DNA from: Candidatus Paceibacterota bacterium
GTDB taxonomy: Bacteria > Verrucomicrobiota > Verrucomicrobiia > Limisphaerales > UBA8199
Direction of reading: 5' to 3'
Length of the DNA stretch: 64,000 nucleotides
Assembly (NCBI GenBank): GCA_035452965.1
Contig: DAOTCE010000007.1
Coordinates: 62,001-126,000 of the forward strand
Each line of letters starts with the position of its first letter. Position 1 is the stretch's first letter. This document shows positions 1 to 8,660 of this stretch, piece after piece. The notes under the pieces were generated by a model. That model made no database searches. It was not told the origin of the DNA and worked only from the letters and a program-made list of their open reading frames with translations. A program made the translations under genes and the position numbers.

Positions 1-1
1 G

Positions 2-913
2 GTCGAAGTCCTCGATGACAGCGGCAGTGTTGTACCCGGTTATAGCAAGCACGACTGCAATGAGCCCCGCGGCGACGGCATAGACCAGGTCGTCGCCTGG
101 CGGAACCACGCCGAGCTGCCTGCCACCAGCGGGCCTTTGCGCCTGCGCTTCTTCCTCAAGAACGTCTCTCTCTACTCCTTCTATGCCGGCGACAACGTCA
201 AGGTCTTGGACGATCCGTACCGGGAATCACTCGCCGCTCTGTTCACCTTCGAGGGCGATGGCGGGCGCCGCGCCGCTAACAAGCTGCCGCCTAATGCAGC
301 ACGCTCCCTCCGGTTCCGCGGCACCAGCAAAATTGACGGCGACGCCAAGAACGCCGCCTTCGGCAGCCAATCCGTTACCATCCCCTCCCTCTGGCGGCCG
401 CTCAACAGCCTGCAAATTACCGACAGCGCCAATCTCGGCACCCGCTTCACACTAGCGGTCATGGCCCGCAGCACCGATAACCGCTTGGGACGGCTGTTCA
501 GCTCCTACGATGGCAACGGGCCCGTCAACACGTCCGAGCTCATCTTCGAGTGCGACCCGTCCGGCAAGGCCATCCCCGGCCTTCGCCTGTTCTGCCGCGG
601 TATTCCCGTTACCTCCCAACCCCTCACCTTCGCTGACGGCAAGTATCATCACCTGGCCGTGACGTGGGACGACGGGCATGTCCGGTTTTACCTGGACGGT
701 GCCGACGCCGGCGAAGCGTGGCTCCCGGGAGGCGCGCCGGTCGTGATGCCCCGTGATCTGCTCGTCGGCGACGATGCGGAGTTGGGCCGCACCGACGAAC
801 AGTTCAACGGCAACATGGACGACATCCTGGTCCTCGGCCGCGCCCTTAGCCCCGAAGATTTGAAGTCGCTTGCCGCTCAAGGCGCGGAAGCGTTCTTCAA
901 ACCCAGGAAGTAG
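2..913 (+). CDS. LamG-domain protein, C-terminal part (5' end outside window)
   Basis: The frame is open from base 2, so this is the C-terminal 303 residues of a longer protein. The first ~65 residues (VEVLDDSGSVVPGY... RLRFFLKNVSLYSFYAGD) resemble the beta-sandwich tail that follows glycosidase-like domains in secreted planctomycete/verrucomicrobial proteins. After this comes a concanavalin-like LamG fold of about 190 residues, with the typical elements FADGKYHHLAVTWDDG, VRFYLDGADAG and FNGNMDDILVLGRALS. LamG domains usually bind carbohydrate or mediate adhesion outside the cell. The catalytic part, if any, lies upstream. It ends 4 bp before the convergent TPR gene, leaving no room for a separate terminator. 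The fold assignment is confident; the function of the whole protein cannot be seen. Confidence 0.8.
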   Translation, partial: VEVLDDSGSVVPGYSKHDCNEPRGDGIDQVVAWRNHAELPATSGPLRLRFFLKNVSLYSFYAGDNVKVLDDPYRESLAALFTFEGDGGRRAANKLPPNAARSLRFRGTSKIDGDAKNAAFGSQSVTIPSLWRPLNSLQITDSANLGTRFTLAVMARSTDNRLGRLFSSYDGNGPVNTSELIFECDPSGKAIPGLRLFCRGIPVTSQPLTFADGKYHHLAVTWDDGHVRFYLDGADAGEAWLPGGAPVVMPRDLLVGDDAELGRTDEQFNGNMDDILVLGRALSPEDLKSLAAQGAEAFFKPRK

Positions 914-917
914 CGGA

Positions 918-3434
918 CTAATGCAGATCTCTGGGCTGCCGATAGGGCTGCCGGGAACTGTAGAGCGCCAGCCGCTCGCCGATCTGACTGGCCAGGACTT
1001 CCAGGCCTTGGGTCGTCGCTGCCGCTTGAGCTCGCCGGGCCGTTACACTCGCCTCCTCAAACCGCCCCGCCTCAGCATACGCCGCCGCCAGCGTGTCCAG
1101 CACCCCTACGTTATTCGTGCCCGACAATTCAACCGCCTGCTCCGCGAGCCTCACCGCCTCCGCCCCATCCCGCACTTCCACCCGCGCATCCGTCGCCATG
1201 GCCCAAGCCAGGTTGTTCAATGGATCGGACCACTGCGGCGCCAACCGTACCGCCTCTCGCCAGTGGCCAATCGCTTCCGGCGTGCGCCCTTGCTGCTGGC
1301 GCACTATCCCCAGCGCGTAATGCGCCGCGACGAAAGCGGGCTCGAGCCGAAGCGCCAACTCGAACTGTCGTCCGGCCTCCTCTGCCTCTCCCTTTCGGGC
1401 CAGCACCGCTCCAAGCTGGTACTGCGCCTCGGGGTTCTCGGGAGTCAAACGCGCCGCTTCGCCGCAGTGTATCATGGCCTCCTCGATCTGGCCGGCCTCC
1501 AGCAATACGCGTCCCAACTCGCCACGAGCCCGGGCATCCCCAGGATTCGACTGCAACGCTTCCCGGTACGGCGCAGCGGCTCGCTCCAACTTCTCGCCGA
1601 TTGCCACTGCGCGCTCCAGCTTCTGCCGCGTGCCGGGAGAGTCGGGTTGGAACCGCAGCGCTTCACGAAAATGCACCGCGGCCTCCGCGTAACGGCCCTG
1701 GCCTGCCAGCACCGCTCCCAAGTTATCATGCGCCTCCGGGTAATCAGGCTTCAAGCGCAGCGCCTCGTCAAAGTGCCGAATCGCTTCCGCCGGCTGACCT
1801 TGCCTAAACAGAACATACCCAACGTTATTATGGGCCTCGGCGTCAGTGGGATTCAAGCGCAACGCTTGATTGTACTCGCGGATGGCTTTACCGAGATCGC
1901 CTTTCTTGAACCAGGCATATCCGAGGCTGCTATGGGCGTCGTCCTTCTCGGGGGTGAGATGGATAGCTTTCTCATAGTAACGAATGGCTTCGTCGAATGC
2001 TCCTTGCCCGGCCAGTGCGATGCCTTGGTTGTAGTAGGCGGCCCCAAGGTTCTGGATGGCTAGCTCATTCGTCCCAGTCACCGCCAAGGCGTGCCGCCAC
2101 AGAGTTTCATCGTCCTTCCAATAACCAATCTGCCGACGGGTCAGAGCGAGGCACGCCAGCGTGGCCACCACCACCAGCCCAGACAGGCCGACTTTCCGCC
2201 ACTGCCACCGCAAGGTCAGTGCGTGCGCCCCCCATACCAGCATGAGCAGCACCCCGATGGTTGGAATATATGTGTAGTGATCCGCCATGGACTGTTTGCC
2301 AATCTGCACCAGACCGATCACCGGCACGAGGGTGCCCACAAACCAGAACCAGCCGGTCGGCAGATACCGATGTCGCCGCCCCCACGCCACCACGCAGACC
2401 GAGATTCCAGCCAGGGCAAAACCGCACGGCAGCACCGTGGCCCAACCCCAGCCCGCTGGGTAGGGGTAGAACGGGCTCAGGTCGGTCGGCCAAAAGAGCT
2501 TGCCCACGTAGCGGCCATAGGAGACCAGCGCGTTTTGCAGGCGGGCAGTGAAGACGAATTGGCCGGTGGCCTTGATGTTCTCGGCGCCGGCCTGGACGGT
2601 GAACGCGATCACGGCGACCATGAACGCCAGGCCGAAGAACGGCAGCTTCTCCAAGGCCAAACGGAGCAATGGAGTGATTGAGTGATGGAACGGTGGTGGG
2701 GGGCGTGTTGAGTATTGTGTGTTGTGGATCGCCTGTTGCGTGTTGCGTGATTCCTCATGCCGCAGTCCGCACTCTGCACTCCCCATTCTGCCCAGCGGCC
2801 AGTAGTCGAGCAGCAGGAGGACGAAGGGCAGTGTGACGAGCATCGGCTTGCTCATCAGGCCCAGCGCGAAGAAGGCCAGGGCCAAGCCATAAGCGACTTT
2901 GGACTTTGCACTCGGAACTTTGGAATTGCGCGCATAGCGCGCGTAGGCTAACAGGGTCAGGAGCCAGAAGAGGGTGCTCAGAACGTCCTTGCGTTCGGAA
3001 ACCCAAGCGACTGATTCCACGCGCAGGGGATGCAGGGCGAACAGGAGCGCCAGGGCCGCGCAACGCCAGGGCGCGCCGGTCATGCGATGGAAGACCAGAA
3101 AGAGCAGAACGGCGTTGAGGGTGTGGAGCAGGACGTTGGTGAGGTGATGGCCCCAGGGATTCAAGCCGAAGATCGAGCAGTCCAGCATGTGCGAAAGGGT
3201 CGTGAGCGGATGCCAATTGGCCGCCACCGGGTTGCAGAACGCGTAGGCAACCCCCTTCCAGGTCAGCCCACTCTGGACCTGGGGGTTGGCGGTGACGAAC
3301 GGCGCGTCGTCGTAGTCAATGAAGCCGTTGCGCAGCGACGGCAGAAACGCCCAGAACACGAGGCCGAACAACAGGATGCTGATCCCCAGCGAGAGACGTC
3401 GGGAAGCGAGTGCCGGAGGCCAACGGATGGTCAT
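918..3434 (-). CDS. TMTC/PMT-like membrane protein with C-terminal TPR repeats (paralogue 2)
   Basis: 838 residues. The N-terminal ~450 residues are polytopic membrane (about 10-12 hydrophobic segments). The first loop carries the acidic motif DYDD, followed by ANWHPLTTLSHMLD and HPLRVESVAWVSERKD, the pattern of the TMTC/O-mannosyltransferase-like GT-C fold. The C-terminal ~380 residues are about nine TPR units (for example NLGAAYYNQG, HNNVGYVLFRQGQPAEAI). The family is thought to glycosylate or scaffold exported proteins; the activity here is inferred. It is the downstream member of a tandem pair: its ATG overlaps the stop of the upstream paralogue by ATGA (3431-3434), so the two are probably translationally coupled. 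Oddity: a Ser/Thr/His/Pro-rich loop around residues 212-250 is encoded by a 7-bp-period DNA repeat absent in that form from the paralogue. Confidence 0.85.
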   Translation of the reverse strand: MTIRWPPALASRRLSLGISILLFGLVFWAFLPSLRNGFIDYDDAPFVTANPQVQSGLTWKGVAYAFCNPVAANWHPLTTLSHMLDCSIFGLNPWGHHLTNVLLHTLNAVLLFLVFHRMTGAPWRCAALALLFALHPLRVESVAWVSERKDVLSTLFWLLTLLAYARYARNSKVPSAKSKVAYGLALAFFALGLMSKPMLVTLPFVLLLLDYWPLGRMGSAECGLRHEESRNTQQAIHNTQYSTRPPPPFHHSITPLLRLALEKLPFFGLAFMVAVIAFTVQAGAENIKATGQFVFTARLQNALVSYGRYVGKLFWPTDLSPFYPYPAGWGWATVLPCGFALAGISVCVVAWGRRHRYLPTGWFWFVGTLVPVIGLVQIGKQSMADHYTYIPTIGVLLMLVWGAHALTLRWQWRKVGLSGLVVVATLACLALTRRQIGYWKDDETLWRHALAVTGTNELAIQNLGAAYYNQGIALAGQGAFDEAIRYYEKAIHLTPEKDDAHSSLGYAWFKKGDLGKAIREYNQALRLNPTDAEAHNNVGYVLFRQGQPAEAIRHFDEALRLKPDYPEAHDNLGAVLAGQGRYAEAAVHFREALRFQPDSPGTRQKLERAVAIGEKLERAAAPYREALQSNPGDARARGELGRVLLEAGQIEEAMIHCGEAARLTPENPEAQYQLGAVLARKGEAEEAGRQFELALRLEPAFVAAHYALGIVRQQQGRTPEAIGHWREAVRLAPQWSDPLNNLAWAMATDARVEVRDGAEAVRLAEQAVELSGTNNVGVLDTLAAAYAEAGRFEEASVTARRAQAAATTQGLEVLASQIGERLALYSSRQPYRQPRDLH
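2705..2795. repeat. 7-bp-period microrepeat, 13 imperfect units, in frame
   Basis: Reading the + strand from 2705 in steps of seven gives GTGTTGA, GTATTGT, GTGTTGT, GGATCGC, CTGTTGC, GTGTTGC, GTGATTC, CTCATGC, CGCAGTC, CGCACTC, TGCACTC, CCCATTC, TGCCCAG. The 7-bp phase is kept for about 91 bp. It lies inside the coding frame of the minus-strand TMTC-like gene and yields a low-complexity loop rich in N, T, Q, H and S. Confidence 0.7.
2895..2929. repeat. 7-bp-period microrepeat, 5 units, in frame
   Basis: Units GACTTTG, GACTTTG, CACTCGG, AACTTTG, GAATTGC on the + strand. They encode the short loop RNSKVPSAKSKV of the minus-strand protein. The same loop of the paralogue is built from the same units at 5309-5343. 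Confidence 0.65.
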
Positions 3435-5914
3435 GGCTTCACGTCCGGGGTGTCCCGATAGGGCTTCTGGGCAGCGTAGAACGCCGAACGCCGGCCAATC
3501 TGGCCGGCCAAAACCTCCTGCCCCTTTGCCGCAGCCGTAGCCTGCGCCCGCCGAGCGGTGGAACGCGCCTCCGCAAAACGCCCCGCCTCAGCATAGGCGG
3601 CGGCCAGCGTGTCCAGCATGCCCACCGTGTTGGTTCCGGTCAACTCGACGGCCCGCTCAGCCAACTTCACCGCCTCCGGGCCGTTCCGCAGGTCCGCGCG
3701 CGGATTGGTCGCCAGCACCCATGCCAGGTTGTTGAGCGGGTCCGCCCACTGGGGAGCCAGCCGCGCCGCCTCCCGCCAGTGCTGCAGCGCCTCGGCCACC
3801 TGTCCCTGGTGCTGCCGCAGTATCCCCAGCGCATAGTGCGCCGGAGCAAACTTGGGCTCGAGCCTGAGCGCCAGCTCGAATTGGCGCGCCGCCTTCTCCA
3901 CCTCACCCTTGCGGGAAAGGGCTGCGCCGAACTGGTATTGGGTCTCTGCGCTTTTAGGGCTCTGCCGGGCCGCCGCGGTGAGGTGTTCCAAGGCCTCATC
4001 AAGCCGGCCGCTCTCCAGCAGCACGCGGCCCAACTCGGCTTGTGCGCGAACATCGGCCGGTCTCGCCCGCAGCACGTCCCGATACGCCTCGATGGCCTTT
4101 CCGGGATCCTGAAGTATGGCCAGCATTTGGTCGAGCTTTCGGCGGCCGTTAGCGTCGTCCGGTTTGAGGCGCAGGACTTCTTGAAACTGCGCAGCCGCCT
4201 CACGGAAGCGCCCGAGGCTGGCCAGGGCGAGGCCCAGATTGTGATGCGCTTCCACGAAGTCCGGTTCGAGACGTAACGCCTCGGTGAAGCGTGCGATGGC
4301 CTCGTCGAATCGCCCCTGGCCCGCACACAGGCCGCCGAGGCTGCTCTGCGCGGCGGCATCCTCAGGGTTCAAGCGCAGCGCTTCTTCGTAATGCGGAATA
4401 GCCTCCGCCGGCCGGCCAACCTGGACCAGGGCGAACGCCAGGGCGGCGCGGGGGTTGGCATCGCGAGGGTTGATCCGGATGGCTGCTTCATAGTGCGGGA
4501 TGGCCTCGTCGAATCGTTTCTGCACGGCCAGGTAGAACGCCAGGTTGCCGTGGGCGAAGTCGTTGTTCCTTGTCACGGTCAGGGCGTAGCGCCACAGAGT
4601 CTCGTCGTCCTTCCAGTAGGCAATCTGGCGGCGCGTGAGACCGACGCAGGCCAGCGCGACCGCCAGGGCCAGACCCGACAGCACGACTCTCCGGCCAGGC
4701 CAACGCGCGGCCAACTCGTGCGCGCCCCAGACCAGCATCAGCAGCACGCCGATGCCGGGAATATAGGTGTAGTGGTCGGCCATGGATTGTCTGCCGATTT
4801 GCACCAGGCCAATCACCGGAACCAGGGTGCCCAGGAACCAACACCAACCAGCGGCCAGGTACCGCCGCTCCCGGCCAAAGAAGAACACCAGCACCGAGAT
4901 GACCAGCAACCCCAGGCCCGACCCCAGAATGGCCGCCACACCCCAGCTGGCCGGATACGGATAGAACGGGCTCAAGTCCACCGGCCAGAAGATAGTGCCC
5001 AGGTAACGGCAATAGGAGACCACGGCATTTGCGAGCCTTGTTGCCAGCGGGAGCACGTTGCACTTGGGTATGTTCAATGCTCCTGCTTGGACCGCGTAGG
5101 CGAGCGCGCTGCCCGCGGCCGCCAAGGCGAAGAAAGGCAGCTTCTCCCTGACGAAGGGAAGAAGAGTCTTGAGTTTGGAGTCTTGGGTCTGAAAACCAAA
5201 ACGGTTGAGCGGCCAGTAGTCCAGCAGCAGGAGCACGAAGGGCAGTGTGACGAGCATTGGTTTGGACATCAGGCCCAAGGCGAAGAAGGCCAGTGCCAAG
5301 CCGTAGGAAACTCCCGACTTTGCACTCGGGACTTCGGACTCTCGCGCATAGCGCGCATAGGCCAGCAGGGTCAGCAGCAGGAAGAAGGTGCTCAGGACGT
5401 CTTTACGCTCCGAAATCCACGTGACCGATTCCACCCGGAGGGGATGTACAGCGAAGAGCAAGGCCAGAGCCGCGCAACGCCAAGTCGCGCCCGTCATCCC
5501 TCTGAACAGCAGGAACAGCAGGACGGCATTGGAGGCGTGTAGCAGGACGTTGGTCAGGTGATGGCCCCAGGGCTTCAGGCCGAAAAGCGTGCAATCCAGC
5601 ATGTGGGAGAGAATCGTGAGCGGATGCCAGTTGGCGCCCACCTCGTGGGAGAACGCCCAGATGAGGTTTGACCAGCTTATCCCGGCCTGTACTCGCAGGT
5701 TGCCGGTCACAAACAGCATGTCGTCGTAGTCCACGAAGCCGTTGCGGAGCGAGGGCAGGAAGGTCCACACCACGGCTGCCAACAGACCAAGCGAGATGGC
5801 AATGCAAGGGCCGCCGCGTCCGGACGAGGTTGGTGGCTCGCCCGGGTTTGCGGGGCTAGGTCGCAGATTTGGGTTCGCGGTGCGTTGTGCCATGCTTGGC
5901 GCGCGACGAGCCAC
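3431..5914 (-). CDS. TMTC/PMT-like membrane protein with C-terminal TPR repeats (paralogue 1)
   Basis: 827 residues, same architecture as the following gene: acidic first-loop motif DYDD, ANWHPLTILSHMLDC, HPLRVESVTWISERKD, about 10-12 membrane segments, then TPR units from about residue 440 to 790 (for example AHHNLGLALASLGRFREAA). The two proteins are clearly homologous over their whole length, so this is a tandem duplication. The start at 5914 precedes a short unstructured N-terminus; a second ATG at residue 8 is also possible. The leader region contains no obvious SD. The loop near residue 240, opposite the insertion in paralogue 2, is also encoded by 7-bp repeats (5164-5191). Function: probable GT-C-like glycosyltransferase or TPR scaffold for envelope proteins; the substrate is unknown. 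Confidence 0.85.
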   Translation of the reverse strand: MARRAPSMAQRTANPNLRPSPANPGEPPTSSGRGGPCIAISLGLLAAVVWTFLPSLRNGFVDYDDMLFVTGNLRVQAGISWSNLIWAFSHEVGANWHPLTILSHMLDCTLFGLKPWGHHLTNVLLHASNAVLLFLLFRGMTGATWRCAALALLFAVHPLRVESVTWISERKDVLSTFFLLLTLLAYARYARESEVPSAKSGVSYGLALAFFALGLMSKPMLVTLPFVLLLLDYWPLNRFGFQTQDSKLKTLLPFVREKLPFFALAAAGSALAYAVQAGALNIPKCNVLPLATRLANAVVSYCRYLGTIFWPVDLSPFYPYPASWGVAAILGSGLGLLVISVLVFFFGRERRYLAAGWCWFLGTLVPVIGLVQIGRQSMADHYTYIPGIGVLLMLVWGAHELAARWPGRRVVLSGLALAVALACVGLTRRQIAYWKDDETLWRYALTVTRNNDFAHGNLAFYLAVQKRFDEAIPHYEAAIRINPRDANPRAALAFALVQVGRPAEAIPHYEEALRLNPEDAAAQSSLGGLCAGQGRFDEAIARFTEALRLEPDFVEAHHNLGLALASLGRFREAAAQFQEVLRLKPDDANGRRKLDQMLAILQDPGKAIEAYRDVLRARPADVRAQAELGRVLLESGRLDEALEHLTAAARQSPKSAETQYQFGAALSRKGEVEKAARQFELALRLEPKFAPAHYALGILRQHQGQVAEALQHWREAARLAPQWADPLNNLAWVLATNPRADLRNGPEAVKLAERAVELTGTNTVGMLDTLAAAYAEAGRFAEARSTARRAQATAAAKGQEVLAGQIGRRSAFYAAQKPYRDTPDVKP
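5164..5191. repeat. 7-bp-period microrepeat, 4 units, in frame
   Basis: Units GAGTCTT, GAGTTTG, GAGTCTT, GGGTCTG on the + strand. They encode the loop QTQDSKLKT of the minus-strand protein, at the position where its paralogue carries the longer 2705-2795 array. Confidence 0.65.
5309..5343. repeat. 7-bp-period microrepeat, 5 units, in frame
   Basis: Units AACTCCC, GACTTTG, CACTCGG, GACTTCG, GACTCTC on the + strand, encoding RESEVPSAKSGV. Homologous in position to 2895-2929 in the paralogue. Confidence 0.6.
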
Positions 5915-6069
5915 CCGCTTGCGAGCGTTCGCGCGGTGCCATTCAACTAGAGTAACGTCAGGGTGGAAGCGAGCAAAAAGTGGGGGGAGGGCTTGTTACG
6001 AAAGCGACGTGACCCCTGCTGTGATGGGGCTCCCTCCATAGTCCACAAGCTCCGGGCATGGAAACGACA

Positions 6070-6095
6070 GAGCGCGGACGAGGCCGTCCGCGCTC
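6070..6095 (-). terminator. candidate hairpin terminator after the PEP-CTERM gene
   Basis: GAGCGCGGACG and CGTCCGCGCTC form a perfect 11-bp stem with a 4-nt loop (AGGC). It lies 29 nt past the stop of the minus-strand PEP-CTERM gene and well before the next minus-strand gene. There is no long U tract after it, so Rho-independent action is uncertain. Confidence 0.55.
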
Positions 6096-6123
6096 CAGCG
6101 AGACTCAAAACGACAGGACTGAC

Positions 6124-7386
6124 TTACTTCCTGCGGCGCAGGGCGAGGAGGCCTAACAGGCCCAAGCCAAGCAGAGCGCCGGTAGCCGGCTCAGGGATCG
6201 CCACTGTCATAGCGAAGGCACGCGTCGTGTAAGGTGTCACCCCACCGTCGGGTGACCAGGAGCCGATGCCCGTGATGACCGCGTAGACCTGCATGTCCTC
6301 TTCGTCCCAATAGCTGGCCACACTGTACGCGCGACTCAAGCGGGAGAAGCCATCAAGAATCCCTTGGCCGGCGGCCAGGTCGGTCAGGTCAATCGCATGC
6401 CAGTTGCCAACGCTATCGCTCGTATCCCAGATCACGGCCTTCTCCATGCCACGGTAGGCCATGCCTACAGCGTACTTCCCATCCGCAGAAGCGCCGTATG
6501 GGATCTGCAGGGAAATCGAACCCGCTTCGTTCCCGAACAACGGCAGGGGGTTGATCGTCTGGCTCGCACCCGGGTTCTCAACTTTGTAGCCGTAATAGTT
6601 GCTGGGATCAGCCAACGTACGGGAACGCCCAAAGACGACGAGCCCATTGGCAGAAACCGAGAAAGCTTCGCCGGAGTCGGTGCCATCCAAGCCATTGAAG
6701 AAAAAGGCTGTACTAGCTACAGCATCGAGGACGTAGTTACGCTTGTTCGCCTGGGAATTGTTGACACCCCGCCAGCCAACCGACCGACCGCTGGCGCTCG
6801 TTCCCAGCATCTCACCCTGGTCACCAGATATTCCTTTAGTGTAATAGACATTCGCGGGAACAACCATGGGAGTTGTCGGGGGAACCGTCCACAGTCCGGC
6901 GCCTTTCATGACAACCAGCTGGCTTGTCCGCGCGTTGCTCCGGGTGCTGACGTAGTAGGCATCGGACCCGGCGGAGGATCCGAGCTGGTTGGCGAAGCCC
7001 ATCGCCTGACCATAGGTCCAATTGGCGTTGCGGCGCTTGTTGCCCCACGTTGTGCCGCCATTTATCGTCATCCATTCGGCTGCGCCGCTGGAGGTCATGC
7101 CCGAGATGACGATCTGCTGCTGGCCGCCATAGGTGCGGTAGCCCACGCCATTGGCGTATTGGGATTGGGCGTTGTCAGCGCTGATCACGTTGATGGCGCT
7201 GGCGGAACCGACCTCCCACATGTAACCACGCGTGCCGGATTGGCCAACGATCCATTTGCCGTCCGAGGTAATGGCGCGGGCGTCGTTGGCAGTGTCGCCA
7301 GTCAGGGTTGGAATGACGGCAAGGGTGTCAGCCAGGGCGGCGGCGGCACTTAACGTCAAAACGGCGATAGCGGTGAGGAACTTCAT
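6124..7386 (-). CDS. PEP-CTERM sorted secreted protein
   Basis: 420 residues. The N-terminus MKFLTAIAVLTLSAAAALA is a signal peptide. The C-terminus has the full exosortase sorting signal: PEPATGALL, a hydrophobic helix GLGLLGLLALR and a basic RRRK tail. The body is a repeat-containing beta structure of the type found in HAF/kelch-like PEP-CTERM proteins (VIPTLTGDTANDARAITSDGKWIVGQ, SADGKYAVGMAYRG, SVSANGLVVFGRS), suggesting a beta-propeller. It is expected to be exported, cut at PEP by an exosortase and attached to the envelope or EPS. A GAAAGG sequence lies just upstream of the ATG. It stands alone, flanked by a 418-bp gap on its 5' side and a candidate terminator on its 3' side. Confidence 0.88.
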   Translation of the reverse strand: MKFLTAIAVLTLSAAAALADTLAVIPTLTGDTANDARAITSDGKWIVGQSGTRGYMWEVGSASAINVISADNAQSQYANGVGYRTYGGQQQIVISGMTSSGAAEWMTINGGTTWGNKRRNANWTYGQAMGFANQLGSSAGSDAYYVSTRSNARTSQLVVMKGAGLWTVPPTTPMVVPANVYYTKGISGDQGEMLGTSASGRSVGWRGVNNSQANKRNYVLDAVASTAFFFNGLDGTDSGEAFSVSANGLVVFGRSRTLADPSNYYGYKVENPGASQTINPLPLFGNEAGSISLQIPYGASADGKYAVGMAYRGMEKAVIWDTSDSVGNWHAIDLTDLAAGQGILDGFSRLSRAYSVASYWDEEDMQVYAVITGIGSWSPDGGVTPYTTRAFAMTVAIPEPATGALLGLGLLGLLALRRRK

Positions 7387-7804
7387 GTTTTTGCCTTTCA
7401 GGTTGGTTGATTTTGGTGCTTTTTAGATCGCGATAATCAGGAGTGGCAGCGGGCTGCTGCGGAACCCAATTTGCTATAGATCCAGTACAACATGTCTACA
7501 GTTTTTACTGCTGAGTGTCATTTTGCGCAGAAACGACGCCCTTTGTCAAGCCCGGAAGGTTGTCTATTCCATGGACAAGACCCCCCGGCCCAAATTCCCG
7601 CAGAAGAGGCACAAATGGCCCAAAATGGCCTGTTTTGACAATCAAGCAGTCATTCAACACGGGCGGCGTCCCAGTCTTTTCGGTGATTCACGGAAGTTAT
7701 TACATGCCGCGGCACAGTGTGCAGTCATGGGATGGGGATGGCGGGTTCCTGCCGATTTTCCTTCAAATGGACCCCCGGCAACGGGCACCATGGAGCGAGC
7801 TTAC
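7387..7804. other. divergent intergenic region, PEP-CTERM gene / truB
   Basis: Moderately AT-rich for the first ~140 bp (5' leader of the minus-strand PEP-CTERM gene). The reading frame of truB stays open through this region back to 7523, but those residues have no counterpart in TruB proteins. A TTGACA occurs at 7635-7640 without a good -10 at the right distance. I see no further gene. Confidence 0.5.
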
Positions 7805-8536
7805 ATGAGCATGATGCAAGAATTCACGGCGCTCGATGGCGCCATCTTGATTGACAAGCCCGCCGGGCCAACCTCGCACGACGTCGTGGATGCCATTCGC
7901 CGGCGCTTCGGCATCAAGAAGGTCGGCCATTGCGGCACACTTGACCCGAATGCCACCGGGCTGCTGATCATTGTGCTTGGACGCGGCACAAAGCTCTCCG
8001 AGAAGCTGATGTCCGACGACAAGGTTTATGAGGGCGCGATCAAGCTCGGCGAGACGACCAACAGCTACGATGCAGACGGCGAGTTGGTGGGGTCACTGCC
8101 AGTACCTCCGCTGACGCTGGACCAGCTCAACCAGGCGGCAGGAGAGTTCGTGGGCGATCACATGCAGACGCCCCCGATGGTGTCCGCAGTGAAGAAGGAC
8201 GGCGTGCCGCTCTACAAACTGGCCCGAAAAGGCATCGAAGTGCCGCGGGAGCCGCGCCTGGTGCACATTTACAACTTCCGTTTCAGCGCCTACCAGGAGC
8301 CGCTGGCGCAGTTCCGACTGGCCTGCACCAAAGGCACCTACGTCCGCAGCATTGCGCACGACCTGGGACAGAAGCTCGGCTGCGGCGGGCACCTGGCAAC
8401 GCTGCGGCGCGTAACCTCCGGCAAGTTTGAGGTAGCGCAGGCCATCCCACTGGCGGAGGTGCTGAAACTGGCGCCGCGCGAACTGGAGAAGCGGGTGCTG
8501 CCGTTCTTGAAATTGGCGGCGGCGGGGGGCAGCTAA
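7805..8536 (+). CDS. truB: tRNA pseudouridine(55) synthase
   Basis: 243 residues from the chosen start. It isomerises U55 to pseudouridine in the T-loop of tRNAs. It shows the TruB signatures GAILIDKPAGPTSHDVV, GHCGTLDPNATGLL with the catalytic Asp, KVYEGAIKLGETTNSYDADG and CTKGTYVRSIAHDLG. The open frame begins at 7523, but homology starts at about ALDGAILID, so an ATG at 7790, 7805, 7811 or 7814 is the true start. 7805 is preferred because GGAG (7792-7795) lies 9 nt upstream. It is followed 124 bp later by ribF on the same strand, the common truB-ribF order. Confidence 0.95.
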   Translation: MSMMQEFTALDGAILIDKPAGPTSHDVVDAIRRRFGIKKVGHCGTLDPNATGLLIIVLGRGTKLSEKLMSDDKVYEGAIKLGETTNSYDADGELVGSLPVPPLTLDQLNQAAGEFVGDHMQTPPMVSAVKKDGVPLYKLARKGIEVPREPRLVHIYNFRFSAYQEPLAQFRLACTKGTYVRSIAHDLGQKLGCGGHLATLRRVTSGKFEVAQAIPLAEVLKLAPRELEKRVLPFLKLAAAGGS

Positions 8537-8660
8537 AGGGCCATCTGGTGTGACGACGTTAAATGAGTGAATCAGGATGGCTGGTTACCCGCCACCTTCG
8601 CCGCCTGAGAACCCGCGCCACTAATTTAACGATTCAACCTGTTCAACTCATTTAGCGCGC

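Noticed and set aside
870..2063. 397-codon open frame on the + strand
   Set aside because: Lies antisense to the TPR part of the TMTC-like gene; a GC-rich shadow with no domain.
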